From DASZPJ01 sp035550295 (GTDB lineage Bacteria; Patescibacteriota; Saccharimonadia; Saccharimonadales; UBA4665), in NCBI GenBank assembly GCA_035550295.1, contig DASZPJ010000014.1, forward strand, positions 1-22,781: a DNA stretch of 22,781 nt, written 5' to 3'. This document shows, in pieces, positions 1 through 6,543 of the stretch. The position numbers and the translations under genes are program-made. Position 1 is the first letter of the stretch; the number at the start of each line of letters is the position of its first letter. Under the pieces are notes generated by a model, which was given only the letters and a program-made list of their open reading frames with translations, searched no databases and was not told the origin of the DNA.

Positions 1-359
1 GCATTATCCGCAGTGCATTTTTAGGTGACATTAAAACAGCTTTCGACACTAATCCGAATCTTGAAAACTTGCTGACTGATCCGTTTTTCGTTAAAGCAGT
101 TGACGAAGCCCAACATGGCTGGCGATCGGCTGTATCAGAAGCCGTCTTGACCGGTATTGCTACGCCGGCACTTAGTGCAGCCCTGGCATTTTATGATGGC
201 TACCGCACTGAAACCCTGCCAGCCAATTTACTGCAAGCCCAGCGCGATTACTTTGGCGCCCACACCTACGAAAGACTAGACAAACCACACGGAGAATTTT
301 TTCACACTAATTGGACAGGTGAGGGCGGCGACGTCAGCGCCAGTACCTATAACGCCTAA
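1..359 (+). CDS. gnd: 6-phosphogluconate dehydrogenase, decarboxylating (3' part only)
   Basis: C-terminal part of 6-phosphogluconate dehydrogenase, the NADP-linked oxidative decarboxylation of 6-phosphogluconate to ribulose 5-phosphate in the pentose phosphate pathway. The gene enters from the left edge; the first complete codon is at base 3 and the reading frame is open to the TAA at 357-359. The visible 118 residues match the C-terminal helical domain and tail of the long (about 470 residue) class: FYDGYR, LPANLLQAQRDYFGAHTYER and the terminal FHTNWTGEGG...STYNA, which in the family reaches into the partner subunit's active site. The Rossmann NADP domain lies outside the window. The 3' end overlaps the convergent riboflavin kinase gene by 4 bp, leaving no room for a terminator between them. 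Confidence 0.95.
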   Translation, partial: IIRSAFLGDIKTAFDTNPNLENLLTDPFFVKAVDEAQHGWRSAVSEAVLTGIATPALSAALAFYDGYRTETLPANLLQAQRDYFGAHTYERLDKPHGEFFHTNWTGEGGDVSASTYNA

Positions 360-742
360 GGCTGTCTGGCAAACCACCCGCGAGCGATTTTTTCATCTTG
401 GTGCATGACCTGTAGCAAAGCGTCTATTGATTCAAAAGTTTGGTTTGGCCGATGGTAGCTAACTAGCTTTAGCTCAAGTTTTTCACCGTAGTAGTCTTTG
501 TCGATAGCGTCAAAAAGATAGGCTTCGACTCGCCGGTCTTTATCACCTAGTGTCGTTGGCGTGCCGATAAATATCAAGGCTGGCCAGTGCCTGTAGTCGG
601 ACATCTCGGCATAACCAAAGTAAACCCCATCATCTAAATTAGTGGTCGTATCAATGTTAGCCGTTGGGTAGCCAAGTTTACGACCGTTACCTTTGTATGG
701 CGTAACCCTGCCACTTAAGTAAGCTGGTAGTTTGTGGGACAT
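356..742 (-). CDS. Riboflavin kinase (single-domain flavokinase)
   Basis: Predicted to phosphorylate riboflavin to FMN with ATP in the cytoplasm. The 128 residues correspond only to the flavokinase domain: GRKLGYPTANI near residues 20-30 (the PTAN motif that binds metal and nucleotide), GVYFGYAEM near 39-47, IGTPTTLG, the catalytic-type Glu in RRVEAYLFD (about E73), YYGEKLEL and a C-terminal helix with F-x-S-I-D-A-L. Most bacteria carry this domain fused behind an FAD synthetase domain (RibF, about 310 residues); that half is absent here and nothing resembling it precedes the gene. The start at 742 is supported by a TATACT box 7 nt upstream, which predicts a leaderless transcript. It is divergent from the 766 gene with overlapping promoters. 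The window encodes several flavoproteins, so FMN/FAD supply is relevant. Confidence 0.88.
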   Translation of the reverse strand: MSHKLPAYLSGRVTPYKGNGRKLGYPTANIDTTTNLDDGVYFGYAEMSDYRHWPALIFIGTPTTLGDKDRRVEAYLFDAIDKDYYGEKLELKLVSYHRPNQTFESIDALLQVMHQDEKIARGWFARQP

Positions 743-759
743 GTTGCTTAGTATAAGAT
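732..759 (+). promoter_or_regulatory. Promoter of the 766 gene (predicted leaderless)
   Basis: TAAGAT at 754-759 ends 6 nt before the ATG at 766; a weak TTGTGG lies at 732-737 with a 16 bp spacer. The -10 shares bases with the TATACT of the opposite strand (750-755), so the two promoters cannot easily be occupied together. Confidence 0.5.
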
Positions 760-778
760 TGGATCATGCAGCGCACAA
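750..778 (-). promoter_or_regulatory. Promoter of riboflavin kinase gene (predicted leaderless)
   Basis: On the minus strand, TTGTGC (778 to 773), a 17 bp spacer and TATACT (755 to 750). The -10 box ends 7 nt before the ATG at 742, so the transcript should begin at or one base from the start codon. The -35 box lies inside the coding sequence of the divergent gene, and the -10 overlaps that gene's own -10 box. Confidence 0.65.
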
Positions 779-1257
779 CTCAGCTTTCGAGCGATAGGCT
801 AGAAAACCAATTCGGGGCAACAATAATTGAAGTCTTGCGCCAGGGCAAAAGCCAGCGGTTAATCACAACCAAGGTTAAAAAAACTGGCCAACGCCTGGAG
901 CTATCCTTCGTCCGGTTTTTGCCTACTACCGCAGCTGACTATTCCGAAATCCACGAACAAATTCTAGCTGGCGGCAGTATCGGCAAGACTTTTCGGCTAT
1001 ATGGTGTGCCTATTGAGCGCTACGAAAAATCAGCCGCCCAGGTGCTTTTGCCTGAAACCTTGGCTGATTGGTTCGACATTGGCGGCTATGCCACGGTGGT
1101 TGAAGTATCAATTATGGTCGGACCCAAACCAAAGCGATCCTACGCCCAAATTTTTGAAGTCTATAGCCCATTAGTTAAATGGCCTTTGAGCCCTGAAGGC
1201 CAAGCTGCACCGGGCACAGCGGCCAGGCTAGCCAAACTGGGCCATTTGGTGCAGTAG
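766..1257 (+). CDS. Hypothetical protein, possible chorismate-lyase-like (UbiC/DUF98/UTRA) fold
   Basis: A 163-residue soluble protein with no signal peptide or membrane segment. I do not firmly recognise it. The order of segments recalls the chorismate-lyase-like superfamily: an N-terminal LSSDRLENQFGATIIEVLRQ stretch, a central antiparallel-sheet-like region (LITTKVKKTGQRLELSFVRFLP), then ILAGGSIGKTFRLYGVPIERYE, similar to the 'P-I-G-x-x-L-r...R-E' stretch of DUF98 and UbiC proteins, and a later EVSIMVG...FEVYSP. Catalytic residues cannot be assigned with confidence. If the fold is right, the protein could be a chorismate pyruvate-lyase (4-hydroxybenzoate, a quinone precursor) or only a ligand-binding relative. 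It is predicted to be leaderless and is divergent from riboflavin kinase; the following membrane gene starts 16 bp after the stop, with its own -10 box. Confidence 0.7.
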   Translation: MQRTTQLSSDRLENQFGATIIEVLRQGKSQRLITTKVKKTGQRLELSFVRFLPTTAADYSEIHEQILAGGSIGKTFRLYGVPIERYEKSAAQVLLPETLADWFDIGGYATVVEVSIMVGPKPKRSYAQIFEVYSPLVKWPLSPEGQAAPGTAARLAKLGHLVQ

Positions 1258-1259
1258 GG

Positions 1260-1265
1260 TACAAT
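1260..1265 (+). promoter_or_regulatory. -10 box of the 1274 membrane gene (predicted leaderless)
   Basis: TACAAT at 1260-1265 ends 8 nt before the ATG at 1274, immediately after the stop codon of the upstream gene. No convincing -35 was found at 16-18 bp. Confidence 0.45.
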
Positions 1266-1273
1266 TAACTATT

Positions 1274-1930
1274 ATGCCGCTGCGCAATAAATATCACCTT
1301 GTAGAGCCACTATGGCACGTTCAGTTGGCTATGTTACTGGCCATTGTTTTGCAATTTTTACTGCCTGACCGGCTGGTTTTTGGCCCGCGTTGGCTTTTAA
1401 TCGTAGTGGAAGCAGTTTTGTTGGCAGCCTTAAGCTTTACGACACCAAAAGAAAGAATTTTTAAATCATTGACCCGCCGCCTGAACGTTCTGCTGTTGAT
1501 TGCGTTTACCGGCCTGACAAACTGCTACGGTTTAGTAATTGTGGCTAACAAATTGCTGCAAAGCGGCTCTATTGCCAATGGTCGTGATCTAATCTTGTCA
1601 GCCGTTAATATTTACCTTACAAACATCATAATTTTTGGGCTATTTTACTGGGAGATGGATGGCGGTGGGCCAGGTCAGCGTTTACGCGCTCCTAAACACG
1701 AGCAAGACTTTCTGTTTCCCCAAAGCCAGAACGAAGATTACCGCCATCCTGACTGGCAGCCTACCTTTGTAGACTATGTATATGTTTCTTCTACCAACGC
1801 CATGGCGTTTAGCCCGACAGATACCTTACCTTTAAGCCGTCGGGCCAAGCTGGCAATGCTATTGCAAGCTGGAATTTCCCTAGTAGCTATTGCCCTAGTT
1901 GCGGCGCGGGCTATCAACATTTTGCACTAG
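1274..1930 (+). CDS. Conserved integral membrane protein (about 5 TM), function unknown
   Basis: A 218-residue membrane protein. Hydrophobic segments lie near residues 14-30, 38-54, 69-90, 105-126 and 192-213. Between the fourth and fifth is a hydrophilic loop of about 60 residues, ending in a conserved-looking stretch DYVYVSSTNAMAFSPTDTLPLSRRAK just before the last helix. Many related bacterial proteins share the pattern 'Y-(V/I)-S/A-x-T-N-A-x-A-F-S-P-T-D-x-x-P-L'. It recalls the pore region of DUF1345-like or two-TM ion-channel-like proteins, but no TVGYG-type selectivity filter is present, so channel activity is not claimed. The 3' end overlaps the convergent UPF0104 gene by 4 bp. Confidence 0.8.
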   Translation: MPLRNKYHLVEPLWHVQLAMLLAIVLQFLLPDRLVFGPRWLLIVVEAVLLAALSFTTPKERIFKSLTRRLNVLLLIAFTGLTNCYGLVIVANKLLQSGSIANGRDLILSAVNIYLTNIIIFGLFYWEMDGGGPGQRLRAPKHEQDFLFPQSQNEDYRHPDWQPTFVDYVYVSSTNAMAFSPTDTLPLSRRAKLAMLLQAGISLVAIALVAARAINILH

Positions 1931-2877
1931 ATTTTAACAAGCTGGCGGCGCCTAATTTCTGCAAATGCCAGGCCACCAACAACCAATGACAGCCAGTAAG
2001 TAAGTAAGCGATAGAGTAGGACTGCCGCCAAGGCGGGCGCGCTGGCTACGTGATAAGCCACTAATCCGGCAACGAGAGCCGCTTCCAAGCCGCCCAGTCC
2101 ACCTGGTGTGGGCGTGACCGTTCCAACACTCAAAGCGGCTGTAAAAATTAAGAGGACCGTTAGAAAAGACAGTTGGACTTCCAAGGCTTGTAAACAAAGC
2201 CATAAGCTACCAACCGTACATAAAGTCACAAGCATTGATGTAACCAGGGCGCCTAGTAATGTAAATGGCCGTTGGTGGTAACGCCACAGCTGTCCTGAAA
2301 GCCGTGCCAGAGACTTCAAACCTTTTTGCCGCCAACCAGGCCGGCTTAAAGCAATTACCATTAAAACCCCAACGAGTATCGCAAACTTCCACGCCCAGCC
2401 GCGGCTATAGTTTGACCCGCTAAGTGCTGGCCAATGCTGGCCAGACGCCAAGAACGTCACAGCGACTAACAGGCTATGGCCGATCAATCCCATGAGGTTA
2501 TTAGTGGCCACAACTGCCCCGGCCTCGGCTGAATTATGTCTTTGACGCCGTAAGTAAAGATAGTTCATGCCCAGCGCACCGACACCGGCCGGCAGTAGGC
2601 GATTTACAAACATGCTGGCTAGCTGCATAAGTAGGGTGGTGCGGTAGGCAAGGCCATGAAAAGCCAGCAGGCAATATGTACCGGCGGCCGCAAAATAGCT
2701 CATCGCTATGGCCCCTACCGCCAGCAGGGAAGGCCTTAACTGTGGGTGACTGAGCAGCTGCAGGCTGGCTTTAAAATTGCCCAACTGTGGCACGACAGCA
2801 TACAACAGCAACGCTAACACTAGCAGCAGCCACATCTGGCGGCGAGCTAGCCGGGGACTAAGTGATTTATTGGGCAT
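1927..2877 (-). CDS. UPF0104 / LPG-synthase-TM (flippase-like) membrane protein
   Basis: About 316 residues with roughly eight hydrophobic helices. It belongs to the family of the membrane part of lysylphosphatidylglycerol synthase (MprF) and AglD-like proteins. Family marks are the NRLLPAGVGALGMNYLYLRR segment in the first half and the Gly/Pro-rich TPTPGGLGGLEAALVAG hairpin near the C-terminus. The cytoplasmic aminoacyl-transferase domain of MprF is absent, so a role in moving or handling a lipid or lipid-linked glycan in the membrane is more likely than lipid lysinylation; this is inferred. An upstream in-frame ATG at 2898 adds seven residues (MLGHNIP). I prefer 2877 because a CATAAT box ends 6 nt before it. 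A paralogue lies at 10665-11537. Confidence 0.85.
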   Translation of the reverse strand: MPNKSLSPRLARRQMWLLLVLALLLYAVVPQLGNFKASLQLLSHPQLRPSLLAVGAIAMSYFAAAGTYCLLAFHGLAYRTTLLMQLASMFVNRLLPAGVGALGMNYLYLRRQRHNSAEAGAVVATNNLMGLIGHSLLVAVTFLASGQHWPALSGSNYSRGWAWKFAILVGVLMVIALSRPGWRQKGLKSLARLSGQLWRYHQRPFTLLGALVTSMLVTLCTVGSLWLCLQALEVQLSFLTVLLIFTAALSVGTVTPTPGGLGGLEAALVAGLVAYHVASAPALAAVLLYRLLTYWLSLVVGGLAFAEIRRRQLVKI

Positions 2878-2883
2878 GGGTAT

Positions 2884-2912
2884 ATTATGTCCAAGCATTA
2901 AATGCTGTACAA
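2884..2912 (-). promoter_or_regulatory. Promoter of the 1927-2877 UPF0104 gene
   Basis: On the minus strand, TTGTAC (2912 to 2907), a 17 bp spacer and CATAAT (2889 to 2884), with 6 nt to the ATG at 2877. If correct, transcription starts at the second in-frame ATG and the upstream ATG at 2898 is not in the mRNA. Confidence 0.55.
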
Positions 2913-2969
2913 GCTTGTGCTTAATTTGGGCCTGCCAAATATCTTACACAGTTCACGGACGTAACAAGG

Positions 2970-2994
2970 TATAATTGCTGTCATTCACTATAAT
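2970..2994 (+). promoter_or_regulatory. Tandem TATAAT boxes upstream of the signalling cassette
   Basis: Two perfect TATAAT hexamers, at 2970-2975 and 2989-2994, precede the ATG at 3009. The first would give a leader of about 27 nt including AGGAAG at 2997-3002, 6 nt before the ATG; the second would give about 8 nt and omit most of that site. Neither has a standard -35 at 16-18 bp. Confidence 0.5.
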
Positions 2995-3008
2995 GCAGGA
3001 AGCCCCAG

Positions 3009-3926
3009 ATGAAACATTTTGGCAGCATTGTCAGAAGTTACACCTACCTAGTTTTAACCTACTTCGCGCTTATTTTGTTATTGCCAGTCGATCATGTCGT
3101 AGCCCAAAAATATATGCTGGACAGCGTCGAATACCATGCCCTTAGGTTTTTACTGGCCATACCACTGGTAATTGTCTGGTTTGCGGCTTTTTACGCCGCA
3201 GCCGCCGTCAGGGATTATGCTGAAAAGATTAAAAAAACCGCCGAAGGACCAGGTTTTGCCATGCTAGCCCGAGGCTGCAAATGGTTAGCCTGGAGGGTTT
3301 CTCTGCCGTCAGTAATTTCGTTGCCCCTGAATACTATTGGTGACAACCACCCAAGTTTGCATCCAACAATCATTATCATCACAAACTACCTGAGCCTGGT
3401 GTTGCTGCTGATAGCCTTCAGCCTGATAAGCACTGCCACCCGCAGCCTATCCCAACAGACCAAAAAGCCAGCCAGCCTAAGCAGCTTGCGCAACCTGCAG
3501 TTGGTTTTTGTAACAGGCGGTGTTTTTTACTGCTACTTAATATTTAGGTACCTCAACTTGCACAGCTTAACTTCATCCCATAACCCGTATTTTTTGCCCA
3601 CATGGCTCTTGATTATTACTATAATCATCCCCACTCTTTACGCTTGGTTTATTGGATTACTGGCTGCCTTTGACGTCAGGTGGACAGCAAACCAGGCGCC
3701 AGGCTTATTGTATCGCCGGGCTTTGCAGTTTTTAGCCAGCGGCCTGGTAGTAGTCATTGCTTGCCTAGTAGCAATCCAATACCTGACTACTGTCATACCC
3801 CGGACGGGTCATTTATCCTTAGGAGCAGCCCTAGTAGTGATCTACACAATATACCTATTTGCCATAGCTGGGTTTGGACTTTTAGCCTGGGGTGCCAGCC
3901 GTTTACTACGAATTGAGGAAGTCTAA
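3009..3926 (+). CDS. Polytopic membrane protein of a signalling cassette, function unknown
   Basis: A 305-residue protein with about seven hydrophobic segments (near residues 10-30, 44-66, 118-142, 163-183, 195-220, 240-263 and 272-297) and a basic loop near 70-95. I recognise no named family and no catalytic motif. An AGGAAG Shine-Dalgarno sequence precedes the ATG by 6 nt, unlike most first genes in this window. The next gene begins 2 bp after the stop, with its own GAGGAAG at 3915-3921 inside this gene's end, so the two are very likely cotranscribed and translationally coupled. Position as first gene ahead of a small helical protein, a membrane-free PAS kinase and a receiver suggests that it could be the membrane-embedded input of the cassette; that is inference only. 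Confidence 0.8.
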   Translation: MKHFGSIVRSYTYLVLTYFALILLLPVDHVVAQKYMLDSVEYHALRFLLAIPLVIVWFAAFYAAAAVRDYAEKIKKTAEGPGFAMLARGCKWLAWRVSLPSVISLPLNTIGDNHPSLHPTIIIITNYLSLVLLLIAFSLISTATRSLSQQTKKPASLSSLRNLQLVFVTGGVFYCYLIFRYLNLHSLTSSHNPYFLPTWLLIITIIIPTLYAWFIGLLAAFDVRWTANQAPGLLYRRALQFLASGLVVVIACLVAIQYLTTVIPRTGHLSLGAALVVIYTIYLFAIAGFGLLAWGASRLLRIEEV

Positions 3927-3928
3927 TT

Positions 3929-4198
3929 ATGGCAAGCCCTGCCCGATCCAGCCTGTACGACAACGTCGTCCAAGTGACACACGTTTATCTTGGCCCAGCT
4001 GCCGATCGATTTATTGCCAGGCAAGTGGAGAGCCACCTGCACAAGGCTCCCCAAAAACTCTCAAAGAATGACTTGTTGAGCCTTATTGATTGGATCCGCG
4101 TCGCTGTTTCGCTGCTCACTGACGATGGCGAGATTATCGAAGAGTATATTGCCCAGCTACAATCACTTGCCGGCCTAAAACCAGAGGACACCTTCTAG
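3929..4198 (+). CDS. Small helical protein (89 aa) of the signalling cassette
   Basis: An acidic to neutral soluble protein predicted to be almost entirely helical: YLGPAADRFIARQVESHL, a short linker, LSKNDLLSLIDWIRVAVSLLT, then an acidic turn (DDGEIIEEYIAQLQSL). No domain family is recognised. It sits between the membrane protein (2 bp upstream) and the PAS histidine kinase (4 bp downstream), so all three are probably read from one mRNA. Its size and helical content would suit an adaptor or a regulator that docks on the kinase, but nothing in the sequence proves this. The opposite strand is also open over most of this length; the tight plus-strand spacing and the SD favour this frame. Confidence 0.72.
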   Translation: MASPARSSLYDNVVQVTHVYLGPAADRFIARQVESHLHKAPQKLSKNDLLSLIDWIRVAVSLLTDDGEIIEEYIAQLQSLAGLKPEDTF

Positions 4199-4202
4199 TA
4201 TT

Positions 4203-5366
4203 ATGGCCAAAACTAACCCTCACACCAGCGGCCAGAGACATCGCAACTTCGAGCGCCAGGCCCAGGCAGATATGATGTTTGCCAGTATCGGCGACGGCGC
4301 AATTTCTACTGACGCTTTTGGTCGCATAACAAGAGTTAACCCGGTTGCCTTGGATCTGTTAGGATTCCAGGAAAAAGAAGTTATCGGCGAGTGGTTTCCA
4401 GGCAAAGTTGTGGCCGTAACCGCCGATGATATTCCCATGAACTTGATTGACCGGCCCATCACCAAAGCTTTTTTGACCGGGCGAACCATCTACGAAAAAA
4501 TGTACTACCGCCGTAAGGATGGCCAGCTGATACCGGTTTCTACTACTGTTTCGCCAATTCTGCTGGACGGGCAACCAATCGGCGCCATTGAGGTTTTCCG
4601 CGATATTACGCTTGATGAGGAAATTGACCGCATGAAGAGTGAGTTCATTTCCTTGGCTTCCCACCAGCTACGGACACCACTATCTGCTATCAAAACTTAT
4701 TCCCACATGCTGGTAGATGGGTTTATGGGCGACGTAACCGACACCCAACGTAAATCCTTGCATACTATTATTGCCGCTGCCAATCGCATGAACGAACTGA
4801 TCAGTACCTTGTTGAACATTACCCGGATCGAAAGTGGCACCATATCAGTTACGCTGAAGCGGGTTGACATCGGCATGTTGATTGATGAGGTGATTGCGGA
4901 AGTTTCTTTGTTGGCAGCCGATCGCTCCATTGAAGTAAGTTTTAACCGGACGCCCAAGGCCAATTTGCGGACCAAAACAGATCCTTTAATATTTAAAGAA
5001 GTCCTGACCAATTTGGTAGTCAATGCCGTCAAATACACTCCCGAAAAAGGGTCAGTCATAATTACTGCCCGCCGCCGCGCAAAGGATACATTAATATCCG
5101 TCAAAGATAATGGGTGGGGAATCCCTGAACACGCCCAAGACCAAGTCTTCAGTAAGTTCTTCCGGGCCCAAAATATTGTTCGCCGCGAAACAACCGGTAC
5201 TGGTCTCGGCCTATATTTAGTCAAAGGTTTAGTGGCAGCCCTGGAAGGCACGATTTGGTTCAAGAGCGTCGAGGGAAAAGGAACAGAGTTTAGTTTTACA
5301 GTGCCTCATCCCAAACGGGGCCGGCCTACAAAAACCCTATCCGGAGCAACAGATGAAGAGATGTAA
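4203..5366 (+). CDS. Cytosolic PAS-domain sensor histidine kinase
   Basis: A 387-residue kinase with no membrane segment. Domains: PAS about 22-135 (AISTDAFGRITRVNPVALDLLGF through YRRKDGQLIPVSTTVSPI and GAIEVFRDITLDEE), then the DHp helix with the H-box FISLASHQLRTPLSAIKTY (phospho-acceptor His154), then HATPase_c with the N-box FKEVLTNLVVNAVKYTP (about 264-280), G1 DNGWGIP (302-308), F-box SKFFRA and G2 GTGLGLYLVKGL (332-343). All residues for autophosphorylation are present. The natural partner is the receiver at 5437, which has its own promoter 5 bp downstream. The tail after the ATPase domain reads PKRGRPTK (370-377), an AT-hook-like RGRP core. The PAS ligand cannot be told; no heme- or flavin-binding signature residue stands out. 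Confidence 0.92.
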   Translation: MAKTNPHTSGQRHRNFERQAQADMMFASIGDGAISTDAFGRITRVNPVALDLLGFQEKEVIGEWFPGKVVAVTADDIPMNLIDRPITKAFLTGRTIYEKMYYRRKDGQLIPVSTTVSPILLDGQPIGAIEVFRDITLDEEIDRMKSEFISLASHQLRTPLSAIKTYSHMLVDGFMGDVTDTQRKSLHTIIAAANRMNELISTLLNITRIESGTISVTLKRVDIGMLIDEVIAEVSLLAADRSIEVSFNRTPKANLRTKTDPLIFKEVLTNLVVNAVKYTPEKGSVIITARRRAKDTLISVKDNGWGIPEHAQDQVFSKFFRAQNIVRRETTGTGLGLYLVKGLVAALEGTIWFKSVEGKGTEFSFTVPHPKRGRPTKTLSGATDEEM

Positions 5367-5371
5367 AATTT

Positions 5372-5400
5372 TTGATACTTTGGATAAAACTGGCTATGCT
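5372..5400 (+). promoter_or_regulatory. Sigma70-type promoter of the CheY-like receiver
   Basis: TTGATA at 5372-5377, a spacer of exactly 17 bp and TATGCT at 5395-5400. Predicted start is near 5407, giving a leader of about 30 nt with an SD. It lets the receiver be made in excess of, or independently from, the kinase just upstream. Confidence 0.65.
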
Positions 5401-5420
5401 ATAGTTAACCAAACCTAACA

Positions 5421-5426
5421 AGAGGT
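5421..5426 (+). promoter_or_regulatory. Shine-Dalgarno site fixing the GTG start at 5437
   Basis: AGAGGT lies 10 nt before GTG. It supports the GTG as the true start, since the encoded MARILIVEDD is exactly where receiver domains begin. Confidence 0.6.
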
Positions 5427-5436
5427 AACCCTAGAA

Positions 5437-5838
5437 GTGGCACGCATTTTAATTGTCGAGGATGACCAGGACCTAAACCGAGCCTATTCACTTATTTTAA
5501 AGAGTGAGGGACATAAAGTTGTAGAGGCTTTCGATGGCGAAGATGCCTTGTCGAAACTTAAAGATTTCTCACCGGATCTTATCTTACTGGACCTGTTAAT
5601 GCCGATCATGGGCGGACTGGAGTTCCTGCAACAATACAACCTGGCCAAAAACCACCCCGAGGTAAAAGTACTTATATTCACCAATATGGAGAATTCACCC
5701 GAGGTAAACGAAGCCTACAAGCTTGGTGCCCACCGCTGCATAATCAAGTCTTGGACGGCACCCCATAACTTAGCCCGCGTGGTTAGTGACTCACTACGCG
5801 ACAGTGCAACCAGCAAAAAGCCAGCCGTTGCCAAATAG
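5437..5838 (+). CDS. Single-domain response regulator (CheY-like)
   Basis: A 133-residue stand-alone receiver: acidic pocket E8-D9-D10, phospho-acceptor D52 (LILLDLLMP), T82 in IFTN and K104 in IIKS. The last 20 or so residues are a low-complexity basic tail (ATSKKPAVAK) with no DNA-binding or enzymatic output domain. It starts at GTG with SD AGAGGT. Being next to the PAS kinase, it is most likely that kinase's phosphorylation partner, acting through protein-protein contact or in a phosphorelay. The gene ends 7 bp from the stop of the convergent Crp-like gene. Confidence 0.92.
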   Translation: MARILIVEDDQDLNRAYSLILKSEGHKVVEAFDGEDALSKLKDFSPDLILLDLLMPIMGGLEFLQQYNLAKNHPEVKVLIFTNMENSPEVNEAYKLGAHRCIIKSWTAPHNLARVVSDSLRDSATSKKPAVAK

Positions 5839-5845
5839 TTTTGTT

Positions 5846-6535
5846 TTATCTTTGGATTTTAAGATCAGCGATATATTGGTCGTTCAGTAATTGCATTAAG
5901 CGCTGCAAATTAAGTTGGTATGGCTGTTGCTTGCCATAGGTAATAATGCCCTGGCGTTTGAGCTTATTCAACTCCGTGGCAGCTGTTTCGCGTGTTAGGC
6001 CCGTTAGGTTGGCAAAGTCCTGGTGTGTTAGGTCGAGACCAATTTCAACCAGGCCCTGTCCGATTGGTTTACCATGGTTTAAGGCCAAGTAATGCATCGT
6101 GTATAGCAACTTGTCACTGGCTCGTGAGTGCTGAAGGGCATTCAGGCGCATGGTGGCACCCAACTGGTCAACTACATACCGTTCCAGCTCCTGATAGAGT
6201 AATTCTGGCCGTCCCCGCAAAAAGTTGACAAATTCATCACGATTAACCGCATAAAGGCTGACATCGTCCGTAAAGGCCTCATAATAAAAAATAGCATTGG
6301 CCATCTTGCCATACATCCACGCCCCGGGAAAACCAGCATCAGCTGCATAAAAAGCTACCGGTTTTTCATCACCGTTAACACTCAAATTGTAGGCTTTAAC
6401 AACCCCGGTTTTGACGACATATGCATTGCGCGGGGCTTCGCCCTGAAAAATGATAATCTCACCCTTTTTGAAACTGCGTACTGGGTGACGCTCCAAATAG
6501 GTACGCAAATAATTGATCGCGACTTGGTCTGCCAT
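5846..6535 (-). CDS. Crp/Fnr-family transcriptional regulator
   Basis: 229 residues, the usual length. The N-terminal cyclic-nucleotide-binding fold spans about 10-115 (FKKGEIIIFQGEAPRNAYVVKTGVVKAYN), followed by a dimerisation helix (about 112-140) and a winged helix-turn-helix at about 168-202 (LTHQDFANLTGLTRETAATELNKLKRQGII). There is no cysteine in the protein, so an FNR-type Fe-S cluster is excluded. The phosphate-binding cassette region (about 67-90, GFPGAWMYGKMANAIFYYEAF) lacks the GELxxF...R-(S/T) signature of cAMP binders, so the effector is unknown. It is convergent with the signalling cassette, and a TATACT box lies 8 nt before the ATG. It could regulate the nearby respiratory genes, which is inference. 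Confidence 0.93.
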   Translation of the reverse strand: MADQVAINYLRTYLERHPVRSFKKGEIIIFQGEAPRNAYVVKTGVVKAYNLSVNGDEKPVAFYAADAGFPGAWMYGKMANAIFYYEAFTDDVSLYAVNRDEFVNFLRGRPELLYQELERYVVDQLGATMRLNALQHSRASDKLLYTMHYLALNHGKPIGQGLVEIGLDLTHQDFANLTGLTRETAATELNKLKRQGIITYGKQQPYQLNLQRLMQLLNDQYIADLKIQR

Positions 6536-6543
6536 ATCCTAAT

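Noticed and set aside
1274..1930. Potassium-channel identity for the 218-residue membrane protein
   Set aside because: There is no selectivity-filter motif; only a general resemblance around the last helix.
4697..5263. Long antisense open frame (188 codons) within the PAS histidine kinase
   Set aside because: The plus strand encodes all kinase motifs; the antisense product has no recognisable domain, promoter or SD and is a shadow of codon bias.
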